Of a DNA stretch of 20,746 bases, positions 1-7,727 are shown piece by piece. Every line of letters begins with the position of its first letter. The first letter of the stretch is position 1. A program made the translations under genes and the position numbers. Source of the stretch: Spirogloea muscicola (taxonomy: Eukaryota > Streptophyta > Zygnematophyceae > Spirogloeales > Spirogloeaceae); contig WELB01000145.1 of NCBI GenBank assembly GCA_009602725.1, positions 342,524-363,269 of the forward strand, in the 5' to 3' direction. The notes below the pieces were generated by a model. That model searched no databases, was not told where the DNA came from, and worked only from the letters and a program-made list of their open reading frames with translations.

Positions 1-1
1 C

Positions 2-3000
2 GCCGGCTCCCCCGCTGCGATGCCGGCGGCGGCCAGCGACACGGACTTCCGGCGGGCACTGCGTGCGGAGTTCGAGGCCACCGCCGCCGCCCCCGCTGCC
101 GCCGTTGGTGGGGCCGTCGCCGGCGGCGCTAGACTTGGTGAAGTGCTGCGCTCCTGCTGACCTGCCCCAAATTTGCCCTTCCTCCACCTCTCTACTAGTA
201 CCCTCCTCCCTTCCACCCTCAGTCTCCCTCCCTCCGCTTGCCTTTGTACTTGGCCACTCAGGCCCTCCGCCACTCAATACACACTCCATGCCTCCACATG
301 CCTCCCTCCTCCATCCCTCTCCTGTGTGCCTTGGCCAATCGTCACCTTCCTTGGTGCTATGTGAATGCAGCAGCCGTTGCACCGGGAGGTGTGCTGCACC
401 CCAAGCTGCGCACAAAGAAGGGCCGTGCAACTGTGTCGCCAGCAGCAGCTGCAAGGAACTTGGACTCCAAGGACGCAGTTGCTGCCGACCTCGCGGCTTC
501 AGTTATAAGGAGGGCCGACGGAGCATCGCACTTGCATGCTGCTGCCGGCGGCTTTGCTCCACTCACCACGATGGTGAGATACTGCTCTGCTTCATCCCCT
601 TCCTTCCTCTCTCTCGCTCTCTCGCTCTCTCTCGCTTTCTCTGGCTCTCTCTCGCTCTCTCGCTCTCTCTCCCTCTGTCGCGCTCTCTCTCCCTCACTCT
701 CCCTCTCTATCTCTCTCCCTCTCTCTCACTCGCTTGCATTCCCCTCACCATCACACCCCCTCTTACGAAGCACTCTTCTCCTCTCCTTCTTGCTCTTCCC
801 TTTGAGTACCATCCAGCTGATGCTTGCTCCCCTTCTCCTCAAATGCCTTTGCTCCTATCTCCGCTCCCACCTCGCGGCGCAGGCACGGCTTCAACACTGC
901 CTATTGGCGACACGTGTGCGCCAATGGTGCCGCTGCGAGTGGTTCTACGCGGCAGTGGACGCACCCTGGTTTGCACGCAACGAGTTTGCCGAGTACCTCG
1001 AGCATGCCGCGCTCGGCCACGCCGCCCGCCTCACGCGTGCCGAGTGGGGTGTCATTCGCAGGTCCGTCTACCCCTTCCCCCTCTCTCTCTCCATCCTCCA
1101 AATTACCACAATTTAGACCATTTTCCCCTCCCTCCCTCCCTCACAAACCATCTGTCAGAGTCAGGTCGGCTGTTATGGTCATGCAGGGTCGAACGACCAC
1201 AAAATAAGCCCAAGATTGCAGAGACCACTGCTCAGGAATGTGACTGTGAGTTAAGAGATTCAGGAGTCATTGTCCATTCAATTAGGCCAACAGGGTCAGG
1301 GGCTTCTCTATCGGTTATATATTGGGATTCTTGGACCAATGCTCGTTAGGGAAGCCAGTTTCAGGTAGCCTGCTGCTTGGCGCAGGAGCGGGTACGCCAG
1401 GCATCTGTGCTCATACCACCAGCGCCTCCAAGCGGCAGCCGCACTGACACCAGCCGTCCGTGACGTCTCACGCAGCTCCCTGGGCAAGCCGCGTCGGCTG
1501 TCGCGCGGATTCCTGCGCGAGGAGCGCGAGAAGCTGGGCGTGTACCGCGAGGCAGCGCGGAGCGCCCACCACCAGGAGCAGCACCGGCGGGGGGGCCTCA
1601 AGGCTGCCGCGGCAGACAACGTGCCGGCCGCGGAGGTGGCAGCAGAGGACCTGGCGCGGCCGCTGGTGGTTGGGCAGCGCGTGGCGGCCCTCCACCCGCG
1701 GGCGCGGGCCGTGCACGACGGTTCCGTCCTCACCGTCGACCGCGGTCGTTGCCGCGTGCAGTTCGACCGCCCCCATCTTGGTGTCGAGCACGTCAAGGTG
1801 TGCCCATGGACGTGCCCGCCACAGACGTTGCTGCCACTGAGCAGTCCTGCCATATGTGGTGTGCCATTGACATTCTGCTGATGCTGCCGTCGGATGGTGG
1901 CCGGCGCAGGACATGGACGTGATGCCGCTCGATCCGCTGGAGAATCTGCCGGAGATGATGCAGCGGCAATGGCTGGCCGCCGCACGCGACCGCACTGCGG
2001 CTGGCTCCGAGGAGCGGAGCTGCGGCGGCAGTGGTGCCGTCGATGCCGGCTCGCAACGGCCGGCTCCCAGCAACGGTGGAGCCGCTGCGCGCGCCGCCCT
2101 CAATGAGTGGCTGGAGATGCCGCCACCAGCGCCGCCACCTCCGCTGGTGCCGCCACCGCTAGCCGCAGCAGCTGGTGGATCGACGACAATGGCGGCGTCG
2201 TGGCCACGGCAGCAGCACAGCCAGCTGCTCGTCGCCTCCCTCACCAAGCGTGCACAGGCACTGCATTCCTCCCTTCTCATTTCCCTTTCTGCATGGTCTC
2301 CTCCCTCCATCATTCAGTGCTCGTGCTAAGTAGCTCCTGCAGCAAGGCGGCGGCGCTGACGTGCCCCCCCCTCTTGCAGGTTCTGTCAGGGAACTCTGAC
2401 ACTGTGGACAGCGTGAGCACGGCGCGTGTGGCGGCCAATGCCGCTGCAGCAGCCGCGCAGTCACTGGCCGCGCAGGGCCTGACGCCGGCGCAGGCACGCG
2501 CCCGCGAGGCCGACACGCGCGCACTTGTCGACCTCGCTCGCGCCCTGGACAAGAAGGTCTGCAGAAGCCGCCTATAGGAGCCCAGGCCTTGTTCCACCGG
2601 CTGTCTGATGGGCCAGCTGTTGTGCTGCCACCTGTTATCATTCCATGACATGGAGCTGTCAGTAACTTTCAGAACCTGCAAACATGATGTAATAATCTGC
2701 TGACAGCATGGAATGGGGACTGCAGGAGGCGATGCTGGTGGAGCTGCGGAGGATGAATGAGGAGGCTGAGGAGCGCAGTCCGGCCGCTGGTGGGGATGCC
2801 GAGGGCAGCGAGCGGCAAGCCGCAGCGGCGTCAGCAGCTGATGGTGCTCTGGCAGTGCAACCGAGGTCCGAGGCCTTCCAGCGGCAGTATGCGGCCCTTG
2901 TGCTGCAGCTGAAAGACGTCAACAAGCAGGTGAGCCTGGCCTGGTCATGCTGGCAGCCTCACACTGCCGCCTGCTTGAGCAGCCACCGTGGTGGTCTTGA

Positions 3001-4077
3001 GGGGGCATTGCGGCGTGGTCACGGTGTCCACAGGTGGAAGGGGCGCTGCTGCGGCTGCGACAGCAGAACCGCGGCGCGGAGGTGGGCCAGGGTCCAGCCG
3101 CTCTGGGCGATTCGCCAGTGAGCGCGGCCCGTCACCCACCCATTGGAGAGATGGCCGCCGCGGCGCGGCGGCACGCACGAGCCATGGTCGCTGCTGCCAT
3201 CCAGGTACGTGCGCAACTTGATGCACGGCATGCACTCTAGCTCTGACCAACCGGGCCCAGGGATCTACAACTTGTCAGGCCATGGGTCTGACAACTGCTA
3301 ATGCCGTCACAAGTGCAGGCTATTGCTGGCTTGCAAGAGGGCGAGGACTGGGGTCCCGCCCTGGACCAGGCGCTGCAGTCCATGGTCGGCGCTGGGCCAA
3401 GGGGGCAGGCCCAGGATGGCGCAGCGGCCGCTAGGCCGGCGCCTGAGCAGGCCGCCGATGGCACAGCGGAGACCTTCTGCAGTGGTCAAGCTGGGAAGGA
3501 TGCACCGCAGCTAGAAACCGGGCTCACGACCGACGAGCCCCACCGCAGTGGCAAGGCCGGCGGCAGCAGCCGGCGGCCTCCCATTGTGCCGGTCGACCCG
3601 CTCATCAGCGTCCAGGAGCTGGCCCAGCAGTCACTGGGCCTCGGCGGTGGTGGCGGCGACGGCGGCGGTGGCGCCTATGGCCGTGAGGCTGGCATGCTCT
3701 CTGAGCTCATGGCCTCGTGCGTTGCCACGCTGCTCATGATTCAGGTACGCTTCCTCAGCACTTCAAGGCTCTGTGCATCAAGTATAAGTCCGTAAGTAGC
3801 TACACATGCATCTGGACCTTAGTCTAGGTGGTTGCGAGGGCCAACACTGTCGGCTTGCAGAGGAGGCCTCAGTTTCTTGCTATCCTCTGCAATGCAGGAC
3901 TGCGCGGAGCGGCAGTTGCCGCAGGCAGATGTCACCCTCACGCTGGACTCAGCTCTGTCAAGCCTGCGGCCACACTCGGTGCAGAATCAGCGGGCGTTCT
4001 GGGAGATCGAGCAGTCCATTGCAGTCATCAAGACGCAGATTGTGTCGCAGCTCCCTGCTGATATGCATTTTGGATGA
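2..4077 (+). CDS. ALY: LIN9 / ALWAYS EARLY (ALY) homologue, DIRP-domain MuvB/DREAM subunit, 5'-partial
   Basis: Exons: 2-137, 371-573, 883-1061, 1476-1797, 1910-2257, 2380-2556, 2726-2929, 3034-3204, 3319-3744, 3898-4077 (TGA). Phases agree at all nine junctions, giving 781 residues. The reading frame is open to the window edge, and plant ALY proteins carry an N-terminal SANT domain, so the gene probably starts upstream. The DIRP domain begins near residue 131 ([30 protein letters not shown] across the exon 3/4 junction). A Tudor-like part follows ([25 protein letters not shown], then [11 protein letters not shown]). The C-terminal ALY signatures are [28 protein letters not shown], and [14 protein letters not shown] followed by CAERQLP. 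Family role: scaffold of the MuvB/DREAM complex, with MYB and E2F/RB partners, controlling cell-cycle genes in the nucleus. Linkers are rich in Ala, Gly and Pro, including a Gly run near 3645-3675. The 2258 donor is GC rather than GT. The first two exons are the least certain. Confidence 0.93.
574..882 (+). repeat. CT-rich microsatellite inside a LIN9/ALY intron
   Basis: The intron between exons 2 and 3 holds a long stretch of CTCTCT/CTCGCTCT units, densest at about 598-735, followed by a pyrimidine-rich run to the acceptor AG at 881-882. It makes long spurious open frames rich in Leu and Ser. No gene is seen in it. Confidence 0.85.
1062..1475 (+). other. LIN9/ALY intron interrupting the DIRP domain
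   Basis: The donor is GTCCGT and the acceptor CGCAG. Joining the two sides restores an unbroken DIRP motif (GVIR, then SSLGKPRR) with a codon split two bases plus one. The first 80 bp are pyrimidine-rich; nothing else is recognised. Confidence 0.85.
2258..2379 (+). other. GC-AG intron in LIN9/ALY
   Basis: The upstream exon reads well up to ...SLTKRAQ and the downstream exon starts VLSGNSD in phase 0 after CTCTTGCAG. No GT with a reasonable donor consensus lies in the required phase in the second half of the exon (a poor GTCGCC at 2231 is the only phase-0 alternative). CAG|GCACTG at 2258 is in phase 0. A second GC-AG intron in this window supports the reading. Confidence 0.55.
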
Positions 4078-4483
4078 CATAATGCTCGCAGCTGCTTCCT
4101 CCACCTCAATGGGCATGGCTGAAGAATCCATCCCTCGCTCTCGCATACCCAAAGTTCAAACGAGCTCTGCAAAGTAGCATCCCGTACTGCAGGCTGCAGT
4201 TGCATGCACGTAGCTTGCACTTGACGCAGCATGTACATTACTTGCACTTTACAGAGCTGTGGCAATGGGGAGCCAATTGCACATCGGCAGATATGCCAGG
4301 GGAGGCTGTTCCAAGCACAATGACCACTCACCAAAGAGCGGAAAAAGCTTCACACCAATTCGGGCTCCTGATACACGCATATGGGCTAGTCTCAAGGGCT
4401 TACTACAGTCTGGAAAAGCCTTTCTCGCAATGCAGCTCTGCTCGCAGTGGGCGCGCGCCTTCCGGCCCTTTCGGACCTTGTAA

Positions 4484-4633
4484 ATTTCTTTGGGCTAGCC
4501 TCTCACAGCTGTTGCCTTACATTGCAAAGCTAAATCTCTGGTCGCGCTTTGGATGCAGCAACTGGCTTTAAGAAGTAGAGAAACAGCTTCTCCAGTTCAA
4601 GGCAATGGCTGTGAGAGGCCAGCCCAAAGGAAA
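4484..4633. repeat. Foldback (inverted-repeat) element, about 150 bp
   Basis: The left arm (4487-4515, CTTTGGGCTAGCCTCTCACA and following) is inverted at the right end (about 4601-4631, containing GCTGTGAGAGGCCAGCCCAA). The arms match over about 30 bp with few differences. They enclose about 85 bp of unique sequence, the layout of a MITE or foldback element. The arms belong to the same family as the core repeats nearby. Confidence 0.6.
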
Positions 4634-4983
4634 GGTGCAGAAAGCGTGACATACTCTCCATAAACTCCTGCGAGTGGGCGCTCAACGACCACTTGTCAGC
4701 AAATTCCTCTGACCTATGGCTGCTCACTAGGAGAAATTGAGCACCCAGTGGCCACTTGAGTCGCTGTGTGGCTTAGCGCTATTCTGGCCCCTTCAAACTT
4801 TGTTCCTTCCTTTCCTGGGCTGGTCAAAGACAGCCATCGAATTTGGGAGCGCTGTCCTCTCATGGAGAGAAAGACGCCTCTAGGAGAGGGCGGTGGCAAT
4901 GGAAGAGTCTTCCTTGTTTCTGGGCTGGCTTCTCAGTGACCCAGTGGCACCCAGTGACCGTTTGAGTCCTTGTCCAGTACTTT

Positions 4984-5030
4984 GAGCTGGCCTCTCACAG
5001 CCCTTGCCTCCGTCGGGAGAGCCACTTCTT
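4984..5030 (+). repeat. Core repeat copy (diverged)
   Basis: It reads GAGCTGGCCTCTCACAGCCC, then TTGCCTCCGTCGGGAGAGCCACTT, matching the family consensus with a few substitutions. Confidence 0.75.
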
Positions 5031-5123
5031 CTTGAGTCGCTATTGCGCTTCATCACTATTCTGGCCACCTCGAACTTCGTTCATTCTTCTTCCTGGGCTG
5101 GTCAATCGCCCTCTCTTCTTTTC

Positions 5124-5169
5124 GGGCTGGCTTCTCACAGCCCTTGCCCCCTTTGGGAGAGCCACTTCC
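5124..5169 (+). repeat. Core repeat copy
   Basis: GGGCTGGCTTCTCACAGCCC followed by a TTGCCCCCTTTGGGAGAGCC tail. The first 20 bases can form a 6-bp GGGCTG/CAGCCC hairpin. A second, shorter GGGCTGGTCAATCGCCC lies 30 bp upstream. Confidence 0.85.
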
Positions 5170-5464
5170 TCTACTGGTAGAGTCTTGCTTCTCACATCGC
5201 CATTCTATTATCCTTCTCTCTCTTCTCCTCTCCATTCCGTTAATGGCTTGACCTTTTTTACCGCCTTGCGCAGCGTGCAGTGGCCCGCCGCCACGGGCAG
5301 CGGAGCGAGCAGACTGGCGTCAGTATCGCCGGGTCCCTCGCTCAAAGTCTTCCGGATGCGCTTGGCCATCTTCTTGTAGCGGTCCCTTGCCTTCGCGGCT
5401 CGACCTGTTGGCTCGACCTGTTGGCCAGGCTTGCACGGCGCGCTGTGTCCCGCAGGCGCGGTGA

Positions 5465-5660
5465 GCCGGCTGACTTCAACGCCGCTGGCTCGTGGGCTCA
5501 GGTGTATCGTATGCGCTTGTCCGTCTCCCTCCAGCGGTCCATGGCCCACGCCTTGCATCTGCGTGCTGGCCGTGCTCTCGCTGTGGCCTCCGGCTTTCGT
5601 CAGGGGGATAATTTTCCGGCAGCTAGTCTGTCGGATGTGAGGCTCCTCACTCGTAACTAC
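5465..5660 (+). repeat. Frame-preserving repeat segment, copy 1
   Basis: One open frame runs through TTCAACGCCGCTGG, TATGCGCTTGTCC, GCCCACGCC and the HLRAGRALA.ASGFRQGD motif (5559-5609), and ends LLTRNY-stop at 5662. A second copy with the same order of blocks is at 6590-6760, and an inverted copy lies at about 20143-20280. It resembles the decayed coding part of a mobile element, but no known protein family was recognised. Confidence 0.6.
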
Positions 5661-5805
5661 TGAGTGGTCCATCCTCCCCCCTTCTGCCACTTCAGGCCCC
5701 GCAGTCGCTGCTTAGCTCGTAGTTTGGCCCCTTCGAACCTTGTCAATTCTTTTCGGGCTGGCTTCTCACAGCCCTTGCCCCCATTGGGAGAGCCACTTCT
5801 TTCTT
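5618..5805 (+). repeat. Long direct repeat, copy 1 (partner 6907-7115)
   Basis: From GGCAGCTAGTCTGTCGGATG through ACTCGTAACTAC, GTGGTCCATCCTCCCCC, GCAGTCGCTGCTTAGCTCGT and TTTGGCCCCTTCGAACC to the core repeat at 5755-5800, the sequence is nearly identical to 6907-7115. The second copy carries extra bases, including GGGAGCAAGCGCTCCTA at 6950. This defines the longest visible repeat unit, about 190 bp. Confidence 0.85.
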
Positions 5806-5821
5806 GCCCTTCGCGGTTCAC

Positions 5822-5872
5822 TTGCGCGCAGGCCGCCCTTTGGCTACGGCCTCCGGCTTCCGTCAGGGCGAC
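5822..5872 (+). repeat. Frame-preserving repeat segment, copy 2 (motif part)
   Basis: It encodes the same peptide motif as 5559-5609 in one frame, followed by VYPPACYATGNG. Of 17 codons, 8 differ synonymously and 2 non-synonymously from 5559-5609. Confidence 0.65.
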
Positions 5873-5963
5873 GTCTATCCGCCTGCTTGCTATGCAACGG
5901 GCAACGGGACGACGGTCTCCACGTTCGTCGCGTCGACCTTGTGGCCACCCCACAAGCTGGCGG

Positions 5964-6080
5964 GTCCACGTCTTGGCCGCGCTATGGCTGCTGCCTCAGG
6001 GTCTCGGCAGAGTGCCGCTTTTCCTGCTTCGAGTTATTCTTAATTGCTGTTGCTCACTCGTGGTTACTGAGCATCCATCT
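5964..6080 (+). repeat. Frame-preserving repeat segment, diverged copy
   Basis: It holds CGCGCTATGGCTGCTGCCTC followed by AGGGTCTCGGCAGAGTGCCG and then CTCACTCGTGGTTACTGAGC. The same blocks occur at 6700-6735 and, for the last block, at 6812-6834 and inverted at about 19640-19655 and 20152-20161. Confidence 0.55.
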
Positions 6081-6589
6081 GCATCATTTCGTGTCTTGGT
6101 GTGTAGTTTTGTCTTTCCTGGCACTGTTTTGTGGCCTTTTGAGGCCTGCGGACAATGTCCATTCTTTCCTGGGCTTGTTGTGCTTGTTTTTCTTAGCGCT
6201 TCCCCTGGCCCTCTTCTCGTACTTTGTTCACCCTTTTTGGGCTGGCTTTTCAGCCCCTATCCTCAATCGGCGAGCCCTTTCTCTGTTCAGATATGCATCT
6301 ACTGGCTAGAGGTTACTGAGAGTCCCCTTGCGTGGTGACATGTTGTGACAATGTGGTGACAACTGACTGGATCGACTCTGCCAATCCCACCAGATCGGCG
6401 TCGTTTGCAGGGCACGCGGTCGGCCAGGCGGCCCGGGGCAAGGAGCGAAAATATGCTGATCACCCGGTGGGGGATAAATTCGCGGCCCTGGCGATGGATG
6501 TACACGGGGCTTTCGGCAGCCGCTGGCTGGACTCATTCAGCGGCTTGCCCGCCAGGCCATTGACCGGCGGCCGGGTCTGCCAGGGGCGA

Positions 6590-6760
6590 TGCCCGGCTTC
6601 AACGCCGCCGGTCGCTCGCACAAGTCTTCCGCATGCGCCTGGCCGTATCGCTTCAACGCTCCCTTCCCTTGCCCACGCCGTCCACACGCGAGCAGGCCGT
6701 GATATGGCCGCCGCCTCTGGGTCTCGGCGGAGTGCCTTCTTTCCAGCCACCAGTTAATCT
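6590..6760 (+). repeat. Frame-preserving repeat segment, copy at 6.6 kb
   Basis: The blocks run in the order TTCAACGCCGCCGG, AGTCTTCCGCATGCGCCTGG, TTGCCCACGCCGTCCACACG, and CGAGCAGGCCGTGATATGGC. This matches 5465-5660 block by block, with a translated RAGRDMAAASGSR motif. Confidence 0.6.
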
Positions 6761-6906
6761 GGCCGCGCTTGCTCTCTTCTTTCTTTCCCTGCAGCGAGCT
6801 ACTCAGACCTGAGTTGCTCACTCGTGGGTACTGAGCTTCCCTCTGCATCGTCTCTGTGTTCTGCAGTGTTTTGTAGTGTAGTCCATTCTCCGGCTCCTCT
6901 TTCGTT

Positions 6907-7115
6907 GGCAGCTAGTCTGTCGGATGTGAGGCTCCTCACTCGTAACTACGGGAGCAAGCGCTCCTAAGTGGTCCATCCTCCCCCGTTCTGCCATAGCCTC
7001 TTCAGGCCCTGCAGTCGCTGCTTAGCTCGTAGTTTGGCCCCTTCGAACCTTTGTCAATTCTTTTCGGGCTGGCTTCTCACAGCCCTTGCCCCCATTGGGA
7101 GAGCCACTTCTTCTT
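6907..7115 (+). repeat. Long direct repeat, copy 2 (partner 5618-5805)
   Basis: Near-identical to 5618-5805 except for a small insert at 6950-6967 that contains the perfect hairpin GGAGC-AAGC-GCTCC, and a few extra bases around 6993-7000. It ends in a core repeat at 7066-7110. Confidence 0.85.
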
Positions 7116-7129
7116 TCTTTGGCTTTGGA

Positions 7130-7192
7130 CATTGTCCATTCTTTTTTGGGCTGGCTTTGCCAGTCCCTCTTCTCTATGGGCGCGCACTTCTT
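7130..7192 (+). repeat. Second repeat type with GGCTGGC hairpin (inverted partner 15541-15605)
   Basis: CATTGTCCATTCTTTTTTGG, then CTGGCTTTGCCAG (5-bp perfect stem) and CTCTTCTCTATGGGCG. The reverse complement is found at 15541-15605, where the stem is longer (GGCTGGC-AAA-GCCAGCC). A partial inverted copy is at 7501-7537. Confidence 0.75.
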
Positions 7193-7339
7193 CCTTGCTG
7201 CCGTCTTAGCACTTAGTCCTTTGCATCCGGCTCCTTCAGACCTTGTCCTTTCCTTTCTGTCGGATTTAAGGCTCCTCACTCGTTATTATTGAGTGAGTCA
7301 TCGTTCCCTAGTTTAGAGCTAGCGCCTCTGACCCATTCG

Positions 7340-7600
7340 TAGTCTGGCCCCTTCGAAATCCTTTTTTTTGGCTGGCTTCTTACAGCCCTTGCCCCCATTG
7401 GAAGAGCCAACTTCTTTATTTCACTGCCCTTGCCCCCATTGGGAGAGCCACTTCTTCTTTTCCTTTGGGCTGGCCTCTCACAGCCACCAGTCAATTGGGC
7501 GGAAGAGCTCGCCCATAAAGAAGAGGGGCTGGCAAATTTCGCCGCGCTTTCTTTTCGGGCTGGCTTTTCACAGCCCTTGCCCCCATTGGGAGAGCCACTT
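7340..7600. repeat. Cluster of core repeats just upstream of the BBD-like gene
   Basis: Core copies begin at 7369, 7425 (lacking the hairpin half), 7468 (partial) and 7557. An inverted piece of the second repeat type (GCTCGCCCATAAAGAAGAGG) sits at 7507-7537. The leader TCTGGCCCCTTCGAA precedes the first copy. The last copy ends about 130 bp before the start codon of the next gene, so it probably lies in or near that gene's promoter. Confidence 0.75.
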
Positions 7601-7727
7601 CTTCTCCATTGGCGATGTGAGCGGCTAGAGTATGGTGGAGTCGCGGGATGAGCGCGGAAGGCGACGTACGCTCTGAGCGCGGCGGCGGCAGTAGCCTCAC
7701 GGGCCATCGACGCCTGGTCCGGTGGCA

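Larger units (their letters stand above)
4078..7727. other. Intergenic repeat field between LIN9/ALY and the BBD-like gene
   Basis: No gene is recognised in these 3.65 kb. The first 400 bp are ordinary 3'-flanking sequence. From 4484 on, two repeat types alternate: a short core (consensus starts GGGCTGGCTTCTCACAGCCC and ends GGGAGAGCCACTTC) and a GC-rich segment with a conserved reading frame (HLRAGRALA.ASGFRQGD). Copies are listed separately. The many open frames here are repeat sequence read in different phases. The promoter of the downstream gene must lie near the right end, which is itself a tight cluster of core repeats ending about 130 bp before its start codon. Confidence 0.8.

Noticed and set aside
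63-1349. A 428-residue open frame through the start of the LIN9/ALY region
   Set aside because: It is low-complexity Leu/Ser/Pro sequence from the CT-rich intron and runs out of frame with the conserved DIRP exons.
4479-4483. TGTAA as the LIN9/ALY polyadenylation signal
   Set aside because: It is about 400 bp past the stop codon, and no TGTAA follows the other three genes here, so the call cannot be supported. TGTAATGTAATAAA at 8696-8709 falls inside a BBD-like intron.
4984-7600. CRISPR-like array
   Set aside because: Repeats are irregularly spaced, in both orientations and diverged, and the DNA is eukaryotic with spliced genes.
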